In this document: positions 1-6,119 of the stretch, in pieces
Layout: each line of letters opens with the position of its first letter
Numbering within the stretch: the stretch's first letter is position 1
Program-made: the position numbers and the translations under genes
The notes under the pieces: generated by a model
Databases searched by the model: none
What the model saw: only the letters and a program-made list of their open reading frames with translations
What the model was told of the DNA's origin: nothing
IMG/VR virus record: IMGVR_UViG_3300008110_000442
Span: 1-22,968 of that record
Direction: 5' to 3' (one strand)
Source: a virus
DNA: 22,968 bases

Positions 1-1
1 G

Positions 2-133
2 CTAGAGGTTCAGAATCTGGTCAAGATGGTGATGCTGGCTCATTTCGATCAGGTGTTGACCAACATCGAAGCCAGCATAGATGAACCCTATGCCGAAGCC
101 AATGCTTATTTGAAAAAGTTCCGATTATCATGA
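2..133 (+). CDS. 3' end of an unknown phage protein (partial)
   Basis: An open frame enters from the left edge and ends at the TGA at 131-133, giving 43 visible residues rich in Leu, Ala and Glu with an amphipathic helical look (it ends YLKKFRLS). Its stop overlaps the ATG of the next gene in an ATGA junction, the usual translational coupling in this operon. The start lies outside the window, so no function can be assigned. Confidence 0.6.
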   Translation, partial: LEVQNLVKMVMLAHFDQVLTNIEASIDEPYAEANAYLKKFRLS

Positions 134-360
134 ACGACGCCTACATAGCACTGCAGCATCGCGAAGAGCTGGCCGACACTTTGTTCTTTGCTGGACTGAA
201 GAATACCTTCAGCAAAGAAGTGGTGCGTGGTAAGAAGGCTTATGTCAACAAGAACGAAAAATTCTGCTTGACTATTACAGGCAGATCCATTAGTATAGAT
301 GGTGAGAAGTTTCGTAGTACCCGTGACGCCAAACGATATATTACTGAGAGGATAGTATAA
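130..360 (+). CDS. Small unknown phage protein, 76 aa
   Basis: This gene begins in an ATGA overlap with the preceding stop and ends in TAA, whose last A is also the first base of the next ATG. The 76-residue product is basic in its second half (KEVVRGKKAYVNKNEKF, STRDAKRYITERIV) and has no cysteines beyond one, no signal peptide and no membrane segment. The alternating charged and hydrophobic pattern suggests a small alpha/beta protein, possibly nucleic-acid binding, but I do not recognise the family. Its tight spacing says it belongs to the same transcript as its neighbours. Confidence 0.7.
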   Translation: MNDAYIALQHREELADTLFFAGLKNTFSKEVVRGKKAYVNKNEKFCLTITGRSISIDGEKFRSTRDAKRYITERIV

Positions 361-770
361 TGGGAACCGTTCACGCCATGCCCAAGAGACCTACTTGCAT
401 CAATCATGGTTGTAGTGCACCAGTATCTGTAGTAGATGGGAAGATCACAGATCCCAATCCGCGTTGGCGTCCTTACTGCTCGGCCTGTCAGGTCGCTAAC
501 TATGGTGGTAAGAAATACAAGCCCGGTGTAACGCCCATCAAGACCGGACGTTGCAGCAATCATGATAACCATCTGGGGTTTGCCTGCAGCATAAACTATA
601 AAAAGTATCCGCATTTTATTGGTATGACAGACATGGATCACAAAAATGGCGATCATACTGACAACAGAAAATCTAATTTAGATGAACTGTGCCCCATGTG
701 CCACAAACTCAAAGGAAAGTTAGCTGGCGATTTTGCACAACTTAGAACTGGTGAAAGGAAGAAACGATGA
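360..770 (+). CDS. HNH endonuclease-like protein
   Basis: The 136-residue product ends in an HNH-type motif: DMDHKNGDHTDNRKSNL followed by LCPMCHKLKG at about residues 91-120. The DH pair, the Asn before the Leu and the final CxxCH are in the expected order for a beta-beta-alpha-metal nuclease. A CxxC pair (CSAC, about residues 40-43) and two Cys near the N terminus (CINHGC) could bind structural zinc. Free-standing HNH enzymes in T4-like phages are often homing or nicking endonucleases. The gene is not inside a visible intron: both flanking genes are intact, and it shares ATG/stop overlaps with both. It could act in homing, in packaging or on host DNA; the fold is clear and the role is not. 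Confidence 0.75.
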   Translation: MGTVHAMPKRPTCINHGCSAPVSVVDGKITDPNPRWRPYCSACQVANYGGKKYKPGVTPIKTGRCSNHDNHLGFACSINYKKYPHFIGMTDMDHKNGDHTDNRKSNLDELCPMCHKLKGKLAGDFAQLRTGERKKR

Positions 771-1099
771 GTTATGATTTTACAACCTGGCAAAGCAGCT
801 GGTATGCCACAGCCTCAGACGCTGATCGCGAAGTGTTCAAGGATTGGCTACGCGGTGTGATTCGCACAGAGCGAGTCAACATTAGATTTACCAAGGCCGA
901 TGGAACCGACCGCTGGCTACACTGCAGTCTGCATCCTGAGTTGATTCCTGCGGATAAATTACAGAAAGAAGAAACCAGTACACGCAAGCAGTCCACCGAG
1001 GCGCTGGCAGTCTGGGATCTGGAGAAGCAGGATTGGCGTAGTTTCCGATTTGACAGCGTCAAAGAGTTTAGTTTTAATCTAGGAGATCTGCATGTCTAG
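767..1099 (+). CDS. SH3-like (DUF2693 / WYL_2-type) small phage protein
   Basis: The 110-residue product carries the pattern NIRFTKADGTDRWLHCSL, then LIPADKL, then AVWDLEKQDWRSFRFDSV. From memory this matches a family of phage proteins with an Sm-like SH3 beta-barrel (DUF2693, also called WYL_2). In that family a 'TKxDGTxR.m.CTL' strand pair is followed by 'v.D.....WRsfr.dsi'. Members are common in T4-like phages and are thought to be regulatory or nucleic-acid binding, without an established function. It overlaps the HNH gene by 4 nt and the next gene by 8 nt. A short N-terminal extension (about 30 residues, WQSSWYATAS) precedes the barrel. Confidence 0.7.
   Translation: MSYDFTTWQSSWYATASDADREVFKDWLRGVIRTERVNIRFTKADGTDRWLHCSLHPELIPADKLQKEETSTRKQSTEALAVWDLEKQDWRSFRFDSVKEFSFNLGDLHV
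1050..1078 (+). promoter_or_regulatory. Possible weak sigma70 promoter
   Basis: TTGACA (1050-1055), a 17-nt spacer and TTTAAT (1073-1078) lie inside the end of the preceding gene. A start near 1085 would remove part of the AGGAG at 1081-1085, so it may be accidental or may serve later genes. Confidence 0.3.
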
Positions 1100-2171
1100 A
1101 CCTTCGCTTTCCAGCGAGCCCAAGTATGATGCCTTTGATGCTGATAATCAGGGCAAGTTCATGCAGGCCATGAACTGGTATAACTACGAAAAAGACAAGA
1201 AAGATGCTTTGGCCTATGCTGCGGCCTGGGTTAAGAAACACTGGCCCGCAGACTATAAATTCTGGGCCAAGATTGACGAATATAGATTTAGCCGCACCTT
1301 TGGCTGGGTGGCGCGTATGCAGATGAATGGTACTGTGTTTGAAGAGCAAGTACAGCAACGCATGGCTGCACATTTTCAAGAACTGCTGAACGAGGCCAAG
1401 AGTGTGAAAGAAGAAGAGCCGGTGGCTGTAGTGGCTGCTGCAACACCCAAGCGCAGCATTCAAGATGCCATGGCAGAGAAGCAGGCCGAGTTTCTGGGAG
1501 AAGCCATAGATGGCGAGATTGATAATTTTATTACTAATTCCTTTAAGCCTACTGGCTACAACCTGTACAAGTACTGTCAGGCTCACAACGTCGCCAAGCA
1601 GTACCTTGCAGGTGTCGCTGCCATCTGTGAACGACAACTAGCCGAACTGGATCTCATTGGTGCAGACGAACAAGTCACCGAAGCCTGGCGTCATGCCGGC
1701 AAGCGCGACATCAAGGCTCTGCGTGAGTTCCTGCAGACACTGACGGAAGATGCGGATCGATATTCCAACTTTAAAAAGGCCAATCGCAAGCCACGTGTGA
1801 AGAAGGCCAAGCCCGCAGGCGAGCAGGTTGCCAAATTAAAGTATCTGAAGCAGCATGAAGAACTCAAGAGTGTGAGTGCGCCCAGCATTGTTGGTGCACA
1901 GCAGCTCTGGGTCTACAACATCAAGAACAAGAAGCTGGGTGTGTATATCGCAGCAGGTGCCAGCGGCTTCAGCGTCAAGGGTACTAGCCTGCAGGGTTAT
2001 GATCCCGACGCCAGTGTGCAGCGTACTCTGCGTAAACCCGATGTGGTTATTCCTAAGATGATGTCGGCTGGCAAGGTAGCCTTGAGAAAGATTTTGTCGG
2101 ATCTCACCACTGCCGAGACCCCGCTCAATGGTCGCTTCAATGAAGATACTTTGTTACTGAGAGTGCTATGA
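1092..2171 (+). CDS. Unknown conserved-looking phage protein, 359 aa
   Basis: The product is a soluble, Lys- and Ala-rich protein of 359 residues. Residues 1-110 are aromatic-rich (MNWYNYEKDKKDALAYAAAW). A helical, Glu-rich linker follows around 105-120, then a mostly helical middle, a strongly basic stretch near 230-245 (KKANRKPRVKKAKPAGEQ), and a C-terminal beta-rich domain (LWVYNIKNKKLGVYIA) ending at LLLRVL. The layout suggests two domains joined by a basic linker, as in phage nucleic-acid-binding proteins, but I do not recognise the family. The AGGAG at 1081-1085 is a good ribosome binding site for the ATG at 1092. The gene overlaps its upstream neighbour by 8 nt and its downstream neighbour by 4 nt. 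Confidence 0.8.
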   Translation: MSRPSLSSEPKYDAFDADNQGKFMQAMNWYNYEKDKKDALAYAAAWVKKHWPADYKFWAKIDEYRFSRTFGWVARMQMNGTVFEEQVQQRMAAHFQELLNEAKSVKEEEPVAVVAAATPKRSIQDAMAEKQAEFLGEAIDGEIDNFITNSFKPTGYNLYKYCQAHNVAKQYLAGVAAICERQLAELDLIGADEQVTEAWRHAGKRDIKALREFLQTLTEDADRYSNFKKANRKPRVKKAKPAGEQVAKLKYLKQHEELKSVSAPSIVGAQQLWVYNIKNKKLGVYIAAGASGFSVKGTSLQGYDPDASVQRTLRKPDVVIPKMMSAGKVALRKILSDLTTAETPLNGRFNEDTLLLRVL

Positions 2172-2440
2172 ACGATGGTTTTGATAAATTAATGTATGAA
2201 GTCGGACTAACCGCACAGGGCTGTTGGGACGAAATGGATGAATATGACCGCGCGGCCATCATGAAGTTCGCCGAGTTGATTGTGGAAGAATGTGCAGCTT
2301 GCTGCGGATCGCAGGCTGACAAAAAGAATATACGCCGGCGATTTGGGCTGCCCGTAGAGCCCAGTGTGCAATACCCAGCGCCTCCGATTTACGGCTCAGT
2401 GACGAGCCAATATACCCGTGAGTATAATATACCAAAATGA
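2168..2440 (+). CDS. Small phage protein, paralogue A of a tandem pair, 90 aa
   Basis: This 90-residue protein shares with the next gene the core KFAELIVxECAxxx (here IMKFAELIVEECAACC, about residues 36-51). That core is a recurring signature of small phage proteins starting RIRELAEQAG. The N-terminal half is acidic and helical (CWDEMDEYDRAAI). After the core it diverges: instead of the usual KHFGVE ending it has a Pro- and Tyr-rich tail (PVEPSVQYPAPPIYGS). Four cysteines, including CAACC, are unusual for so small a cytoplasmic protein. Start and stop form 4-nt overlaps with both neighbours. Function unknown. Confidence 0.75.
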   Translation: MNDGFDKLMYEVGLTAQGCWDEMDEYDRAAIMKFAELIVEECAACCGSQADKKNIRRRFGLPVEPSVQYPAPPIYGSVTSQYTREYNIPK

Positions 2441-2646
2441 ACGAACGAATTCGAGAACTTGCTGAACAGGCTGGATATCTACCTGATGGATTTGGTGTGG
2501 GGCATTGGGATATGCCTGAATGTAAAAAGTTTGCCGAGTTGATTGTGAAAGAATGTGCCAGCCTATTTCCATTGACATTCACTGATGAACAATACCAACG
2601 GCGTATTGATAAAACTATTCGAAAGCACTTCGGAGTTGAAGAATGA
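2437..2646 (+). CDS. Small phage protein, paralogue B of a tandem pair, 69 aa
   Basis: The product begins MNERIRELAEQAGYLP, continues with KKFAELIVKECASLF (about residues 29-43) and ends IRKHFGVEE. I recall this pattern as a widespread small protein in T4-like phages, often present in several copies per genome and of unknown function. It is probably a two-helix protein. It lies directly after a diverged copy (2168-2440), so the pair likely arose by local duplication. ATGA overlaps couple it to both neighbours. Confidence 0.8.
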   Translation: MNERIRELAEQAGYLPDGFGVGHWDMPECKKFAELIVKECASLFPLTFTDEQYQRRIDKTIRKHFGVEE

Positions 2647-2708
2647 ATCGCACACCGCGTTTTCCCGACGATCCCGCAGACTATGATCTGCCACCGCACA
2701 CGGATTGA
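2643..2708 (+). CDS. Mini-ORF, 21 aa, Pro/Asp-rich
   Basis: An ATGA overlap with the preceding stop opens a 21-codon frame (RFPDDPADYDLPPHTD at the C terminus). GGAG lies at 2632-2635, seven bases before the ATG. The peptide is rich in Pro, Asp and His and has no membrane segment. It fills exactly the gap before the next small gene, which starts 2 nt after its stop, and this favours a real coupled gene. The small size leaves real doubt. Confidence 0.45.
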   Translation: MNRTPRFPDDPADYDLPPHTD

Positions 2709-2710
2709 TC

Positions 2711-2872
2711 ATGATACTTGAAATACTGGCCTATGGTTTCTTCTCAGCTTTTGGTTGGTGGGCCGCTAACCACTACATCATCGAACCGCATTTTCCTCCG
2801 CGCATAGAAAGGAAAGAAGATGATAACACCTCTAGAAAGAATCCAGTTTTGGATCCACAAAAAGGCTCCTAG
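2711..2872 (+). CDS. Small membrane-anchored phage protein, 53 aa
   Basis: This frame encodes one N-terminal hydrophobic segment (ILAYGFFSAFGWWAAN, residues 5-20), then HYIIEPHFPP and a charged tail (RIERKEDD...). From memory, small proteins of the type 'AYGF.SAfGWW.AnHYvIEP.FPp.IErK' recur in T4-like phages. They are probably inner-membrane proteins of unknown function. The gene starts 2 nt after the mini-ORF stop. Its last 53 nt overlap the next small gene in another frame. Confidence 0.65.
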   Translation: MILEILAYGFFSAFGWWAANHYIIEPHFPPRIERKEDDNTSRKNPVLDPQKGS

Positions 2873-2951
2873 ACTCTTGACTTTTCTGCAGCAGTTCACT
2901 ATCATGGAATGGATTGCGATAGTAGCTGTTGGCATCTACATAGCGTTATGA
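2820..2951 (+). CDS. Overlapping small membrane protein, 43 aa
   Basis: The ATG at 2820 follows a purine-rich GGAAAGAAG and opens a 43-codon frame. It has an amphipathic basic N terminus (RIQFWIHKKAPRLL) and a C-terminal hydrophobic helix (MEWIAIVAVGIYIAL). The frame overlaps the end of the previous gene by 53 nt in a different phase and ends in an ATGA junction with the next small membrane gene. The perfect fit into the stop/start chain is the main support; function is unknown. Confidence 0.5.
   Translation: MITPLERIQFWIHKKAPRLLTFLQQFTIMEWIAIVAVGIYIAL
2877..2905 (+). promoter_or_regulatory. Possible internal sigma70 promoter
   Basis: TTGACT (2877-2882), a 17-nt spacer and TATCAT (2900-2905), each one mismatch from consensus. 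It would start transcription near 2912, upstream of the gene at 2948. Confidence 0.35.
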
Positions 2952-3097
2952 AGATCTGGATCAATGTCGCTGTCTGGACCGTGATGTTGACCTTGTCTTT
3001 TAGACTTGGAGATCCTCTGGCCATGCTGCTGAGTTTGATGGGCTGGGGATTCATGCATGTTATGATTGAGGAGGTTTTTGGTGACGACGACTTCTAA
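2948..3097 (+). CDS. Small two-helix membrane protein, 49 aa
   Basis: I place the start at the ATG at 2948, which overlaps the previous TGA (ATGA), rather than at the in-frame ATG at 2909, because that follows the coupling rule of the operon. The product has two hydrophobic stretches (WINVAVWTVMLTLSF and LAMLLSLMGWGFMHVMI) and an acidic tail (EEVFGDDDF). It looks like a small inner-membrane protein; no family is recognised. It is the third of three consecutive mini membrane genes. Confidence 0.6.
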   Translation: MKIWINVAVWTVMLTLSFRLGDPLAMLLSLMGWGFMHVMIEEVFGDDDF

Positions 3098-3236
3098 TGT
3101 AGTACAATTTCCCGCCAGGCCCGAACCCATAATCGCGGCCGATTACTTTGCCTCAGAAACCATACCTGTCAACGATTTGCTGTCCATGTTAGAGCTACTT
3201 AAACAAGCTCAGAAAGGCGACAATGAAAGTCGATGA
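3081..3236 (+). CDS. Small phage protein with GTG start, 51 aa
   Basis: A GTG at 3081 lies six bases after the strong GAGGAGG at 3068-3074 and opens a 51-codon frame. The product starts (V/M)TTTSNVVQFPARPEP, a start I recall in other small phage proteins ('NVVqFP'), and has a helical C terminus (LLSMLELLKQAQKGDNES). The gene overlaps the end of the previous gene by 17 nt and the start of the next by 14 nt, both in other frames. The excellent ribosome binding site is the best evidence; the role is unknown. Confidence 0.65.
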   Translation: MTTTSNVVQFPARPEPIIAADYFASETIPVNDLLSMLELLKQAQKGDNESR

Positions 3237-3438
3237 AGTACTACACCGTATGAAGAACCTGCAGAGGTTCGAAGTTGAACTTGAGGTGCCCGAAGAATTT
3301 AATTTTGACGGACCAGTGCCCTTTGATATGCGCATTGCCAATGGCCAGGCCAGCTGTAAAGTCTGGGCTGTGTCCGCAGAAGAAGCACGCCAGCGAGCCT
3401 GGGACTATTTCAACCCCTACGACTACGGAAGATCATGA
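3223..3438 (+). CDS. Unknown small phage protein, 71 aa
   Basis: The 71-residue product has a beta-rich centre (FEVELEVPEEFNFDGPVPFD), then MRIANGQASCKVWAVSAEEARQ and DYFNP. From memory this is a recurring kind of small protein in cyanophage- and pelagiphage-like genomes ('VPFdirI.nG.a...VwA.s.eEA...a.dyf'), without known function. It is probably a small beta-alpha domain. It overlaps the previous gene by 14 nt and joins the next through ATGA. Confidence 0.75.
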   Translation: MKVDEVLHRMKNLQRFEVELEVPEEFNFDGPVPFDMRIANGQASCKVWAVSAEEARQRAWDYFNPYDYGRS

Positions 3439-3704
3439 GCGACGAACTCAGCAAGAAGCGACACTCACGACGCCTGCAGCTAGACGAAAATGCCATCAAC
3501 AAGCAGGTCAGAATCGCCAAAGACTACAACATGCATCAAAACGGCAAATGGAAGTACATCGAACAGCCGCATCGTAATCATAAGAAGCACATACTGAACT
3601 GCGGCGACTCGCACTGCACCATGTGCGGCAATCCCCGCAGATTCTTCAAAGAAAAGACCATGCAGGAGAAACGGTTCGAACAACGCAAACTGCACGAAGA
3701 CTGA
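3435..3704 (+). CDS. Conserved small phage protein with CxxC motif, 89 aa
   Basis: This is a very basic 89-residue protein: RRLQLDENAINKQVRIAK, then PHRNHKKHILNCGDSHCTMCGNPRR, then KEKTMQEKRFEQ. The pattern 'H.LNCGn..C.mCgNPRk...EkT.QEkrF' is one I recognise from many T4-like phages. Three cysteines plus histidines (C59, C64, C67 region) may bind one metal ion, which suggests a small nucleic-acid-binding zinc protein; that role is an inference. It starts in an ATGA overlap and is the last gene before the consensus promoter at 3720. Confidence 0.8.
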   Translation: MSDELSKKRHSRRLQLDENAINKQVRIAKDYNMHQNGKWKYIEQPHRNHKKHILNCGDSHCTMCGNPRRFFKEKTMQEKRFEQRKLHED

Positions 3705-3719
3705 AATGGTGTGTACCAC

Positions 3720-3748
3720 TTGACAGCAGAGTCCACTTCATATATAAT
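3720..3748 (+). promoter_or_regulatory. Consensus sigma70 promoter for the RNase H gene
   Basis: TTGACA (3720-3725), a 17-nt spacer and TATAAT (3743-3748): every consensus base is present. Transcription would start near 3755, leaving a leader of about 24 nt before the ATG at 3779. It is probably an early promoter read by host RNA polymerase. Confidence 0.9.
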
Positions 3749-3778
3749 GACGTTACCACTAATTTTCAAGGACTCAAG

Positions 3779-4678
3779 ATGATTGTTGTTGACTTTAATC
3801 AAACTGCTATTAGCACCCTCATGGGCGAGTTGGCAGGCCGTACCGATGTAGAGATCCGCAAGGATCTGATTCGTCATATGATTGTAAATGCCATTCGATC
3901 CTACAAGGTAAAGTTTGGAGCCGAGTTTGGCGAACTGGTCATAGCCTGTGACAACCGTCACTACTGGCGCAAAGATAAATTTCCCTACTACAAGGCTAGC
4001 CGCAAAAAGGCTCGCGCCGACAGCGGCTTTGACTGGAAGCTGATCTTTGATACTCTGTCAGAGATTCGCGCCGAGCTCAGCACCTTCTTTCCCTATACTG
4101 TGATCGACGTAGACGGCGCCGAGGCCGACGATGTCATTGCTGTGCTGGCCAGCTGGACGCAGACCAATGACCTGCAGCCCGACGGTGCCTTTGGTGGCGA
4201 AGTCCCGCAGCCCTTCTTGGTGCTGAGCGGTGACCATGACTTCATTCAGCTGCAGAAGTATAAGAATGTGCAGCAGTATAGTCCCATACACAAGAAGTGG
4301 GTCAAGCCTGACAGCAGCATTCAAAGCTATCTGCTGGAGCACATTGTCAATGGCGACAAGGGCGACGGTATCCCCAATATTCTAAGCCCCGACGACTGCT
4401 TTGTTACCGAGAGCCGACAAAAGCCCATTACCAAGAAGCGTCTGGCTGAATGGGAACGTATTCCCATGGATGACTTCCACGCGCACGTGCCCGTGGAAGT
4501 GGCGCGTAACTTTCAGCGTAATCGATATCTCATTGATTTTGATTACATACCCGACACAGTACGCGACAACATTCTCGGTGCCTGGACTGGCCGCACCAAG
4601 AAAGATCGCAGTCAGCTGTTAAACTATTTCATGGAACATCGCATGAAGAACATGATGGAACACATCGGAGAATTTTAA
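3779..4678 (+). CDS. rnh: T4 RNase H-like 5'-3' exonuclease / flap endonuclease
   Basis: This metal-dependent nuclease of the FEN-1/T4 RNase H family would remove RNA primers and 5' flaps from lagging-strand fragments. Its acidic sites are in order: D5 (VVDFN), D58 (ACDNRHYWRKDKFPYYKASR, with the basic arch residues), E115/D117/D118 (DGAEADDVIAVLA), D152/D154 (SGDHDFIQL) and D193/D196 (GDKGDGIPNI, the helix-hairpin-helix region). The length of 299 aa fits the family (T4 RNase H is 305). The frame is open further upstream, but the ATG at 3779 is correct because it lies just downstream of the consensus promoter, is preceded by AAGGACT and gives the conserved MIVVDFN start. It ends in a TAATG junction with the next gene. 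The ligase that would seal the resulting nicks is encoded 3 kb downstream. Confidence 0.92.
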   Translation: MIVVDFNQTAISTLMGELAGRTDVEIRKDLIRHMIVNAIRSYKVKFGAEFGELVIACDNRHYWRKDKFPYYKASRKKARADSGFDWKLIFDTLSEIRAELSTFFPYTVIDVDGAEADDVIAVLASWTQTNDLQPDGAFGGEVPQPFLVLSGDHDFIQLQKYKNVQQYSPIHKKWVKPDSSIQSYLLEHIVNGDKGDGIPNILSPDDCFVTESRQKPITKKRLAEWERIPMDDFHAHVPVEVARNFQRNRYLIDFDYIPDTVRDNILGAWTGRTKKDRSQLLNYFMEHRMKNMMEHIGEF

Positions 4679-5136
4679 TGCATCTACTACTACCCGAACT
4701 ATTCGAAAAGGTCAGCGAGACCAAGAACGAAGCCGAGCGCATACAGTTGCTGCGCAGTCACAAAAATGACGGCATACTGAAATATGTCTTGGCACTGAAC
4801 TTTGATCCTCAGTATGAATTTGATCTGCCCAAGGGTGAGCCTCCCTACAAACGCAGCCCACATCCGGTGAACATGGCCGAGACCAATTTCTATGCTGAGA
4901 GCCGACGTCTGTATATCCTGATCAAGAATCATCCACGTCGTCCCAAAAGCATCAAGCGGCTGCAGGTGGAGAATATCTTTATCCAAATGCTAGAGGGTAT
5001 CAACGGCATCGAGGCTGATATGCTGATCGCTCTTAAAGACAAGCAGCTACAGAAGAAGTATCAGGGCCTGACCGAGGGGCTGGTACGCAAGGCTTTCCCA
5101 GAAATTCTGCCTGAAAAACAGGCAAAAACCACTTAA
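4678..5136 (+). CDS. DUF6433-like phage protein, 152 aa
   Basis: The product begins MHLLLPELFEKVSETKNEAE and contains ILKYVLALNFDP, LPKGEPPYK and FIQMLEGINGIEADMLIALK, ending VRKAFPEILPE. This order matches, from memory, DUF6433, a family found across T4-like phages beside replication genes: 'LLPEiLekvskaktkaeKi..L', 'fD', 'LPeGevPYk', 'FIQmLEgih..EAe.l.a.KDk.l...Y'. Its function is not established. It is translated with RNase H (the ATG overlaps the previous stop), which hints at a role near replication. The family call is fairly firm; any role is inference. Confidence 0.8.
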   Translation: MHLLLPELFEKVSETKNEAERIQLLRSHKNDGILKYVLALNFDPQYEFDLPKGEPPYKRSPHPVNMAETNFYAESRRLYILIKNHPRRPKSIKRLQVENIFIQMLEGINGIEADMLIALKDKQLQKKYQGLTEGLVRKAFPEILPEKQAKTT

Positions 5137-5195
5137 TATTTTGCTAATGCCCTGCAAAGCCAAGCAGATCAAGGCATAAGCAGGCAAGAAAACAC

Positions 5196-5224
5196 TTGAC
5201 AGAATGGTGCTTTTTTGCTATAAT
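5196..5224 (+). promoter_or_regulatory. Consensus sigma70 promoter
   Basis: TTGACA (5196-5201), a 17-nt spacer containing a T6 run and TATAAT (5219-5224). The predicted start near 5231 leaves only about 7 nt before the ATG at 5238, so translation should begin at 5256. It drives the 5.2-7.6 kb small-gene operon. Confidence 0.9.
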
Positions 5225-5255
5225 AGTGGTACGTTAAATGAGAAAGGACCTAGAA

Positions 5256-5453
5256 ATGCAAAACTTCGGAATGTTCAGTGATCGCGGTAACGCTGCCGTG
5301 GCTTTTATTGTAGCTTATCACCGTCAACACCGGTCAGAGTGGGAGCTGGTGGAACAGAATCTGCGGGACCTGGCCTGGTATGATGCCGAGGCCTTCGGTG
5401 AGGCCACCGACACCGCTGTGAAAGAATATGTCTACGAAGCATTGTTTAATTGA
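5256..5453 (+). CDS. Conserved small phage protein, 65 aa
   Basis: The start is set at 5256 because AAAGGA (5243-5248) lies seven bases before it; the ATG at 5238 would have almost no leader. The product contains MFSDRGNAAVAFIV, an amphipathic middle and FGEATDTAVKEYVYEAL. I recall this as a small family in T4-like phages ('lft..GN.aV..iV......wp.v...l..la......FGEATDTaVre.vy.al'). It is probably a small helical protein; function unknown. It is first in its transcript. Confidence 0.75.
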   Translation: MQNFGMFSDRGNAAVAFIVAYHRQHRSEWELVEQNLRDLAWYDAEAFGEATDTAVKEYVYEALFN

Positions 5454-5467
5454 TAGGAGCCTGGATC

Positions 5468-5647
5468 ATGGAAGTGCGAATTGTTGAAGGTGTGCGTTGT
5501 TTTGTATTTACCAAAGAGCCTGCCCCTCAGGTCAAGGTCAGCAAGGCAGCGCAGGAGCGAGAGCGCAAGGCAGTAGTAGGTCGCGGTCTCGGCAAGAAGC
5601 GCAATGCAGCGCGCCGTCCCAGTGATTGTATTGTAACTACATTTTGA
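5468..5647 (+). CDS. Small basic protein, 59 aa
   Basis: The ATG at 5468 has AGGAG (5454-5458) nine bases upstream; an in-frame TTG at 5450 is less likely. The product has a short beta-like start (MEVRIVEGVRCFVFTKEP) and then a highly basic helical tail (KAAQERERKAVVGRGLGKKRNAARR). The tail suggests nucleic-acid binding. It is not a recognised family. Confidence 0.65.
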   Translation: MEVRIVEGVRCFVFTKEPAPQVKVSKAAQERERKAVVGRGLGKKRNAARRPSDCIVTTF

Positions 5648-5656
5648 GGTGATATT

Positions 5657-5782
5657 ATGCGTAGCGTGATCATTGTTGTGCTAGTAACCATGTTGTCAGC
5701 CTGCGGTACCTTGGGTGGCGCAGTTTCTGGTGCGGGTCGAGATCTCCAGCGTGCTGGCAGCTGGATCGACTATACCAAGTAA
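5657..5782 (+). CDS. Entericidin-like small lipoprotein, 41 aa
   Basis: The 41-codon frame starts at the ATG at 5657, with GAGGTG nine to ten bases upstream. The product has a type II signal peptide ending in the lipobox LSAC (residues 13-16), so Cys16 would be lipidated. The mature peptide runs GTLGGAVSGAGRDLQRAGS followed by WIDYTK. That resembles the entericidin A/B family ('C.T..G.G.Di...G..i'), tiny bacterial membrane lipoproteins described in E. coli as an antidote/toxin pair linked to lysis. In a phage it could act in envelope remodelling or lysis. The next gene also encodes a secreted protein, so the two may form an envelope pair. The lipoprotein call is firm; the entericidin link is by pattern. 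Confidence 0.75.
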   Translation: MRSVIIVVLVTMLSACGTLGGAVSGAGRDLQRAGSWIDYTK

Positions 5783-5792
5783 GGAGTATTAA

Positions 5793-6110
5793 ATGAAGAA
5801 ATATCTTTTAGCAGCAACACTGCTGGCCATGATCAGTACCAAGGCTCTGGCCTGGGGTGCGTTCGAACAGGGCGTGGTGTCGGGGGTTGCGGGTTTTTGG
5901 ATCTACGATAAGCTCACCCGGCCTGCGCAGCCCGCGCCCATCTATCCTGCAGGTGTACAATTGGCACCGCCGGTACGGGGTATGACGCCAGCCCAACCAC
6001 ATAGTGCGCCACCACCAACCACCTGGTTCTATCGTTATCCCGAGTGCCGCACCGAGTATCTGTACAACAACATCGGTGTAGCGGTAGCCTCCCAAAGCAT
6101 CTGTAACTAA
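5793..6110 (+). CDS. Secreted proline-rich protein, 105 aa
   Basis: A Sec signal peptide is clear: MKKYLLAATLLAMISTKALA, with cleavage after ALA at residue 20. The mature part starts WGAFEQGVVSGVAGFWIYDKL, with a Gly-rich amphipathic segment. A Pro-rich stretch follows (about residues 43-75) and a C-terminal region with two cysteines (PECRTEYLY...SICN) that could form a disulfide. I recall similar small secreted proteins in phages ('WG..EQG.l.G.ag...w'). No activity can be assigned. AAGGAG lies seven bases upstream, and the gene is spaced 10 nt from the lipoprotein gene. Confidence 0.75.
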   Translation: MKKYLLAATLLAMISTKALAWGAFEQGVVSGVAGFWIYDKLTRPAQPAPIYPAGVQLAPPVRGMTPAQPHSAPPPTTWFYRYPECRTEYLYNNIGVAVASQSICN

Positions 6111-6119
6111 GGAGTCATC

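Noticed and set aside
1074-1637. Long open frame on the minus strand (187 codons); similar ones at 240-656, 6107-6718, 9966-10409 and 18689-19123
   Set aside because: They lie opposite clear + strand genes, have no ribosome sites or recognisable protein features, and break the one-strand layout.
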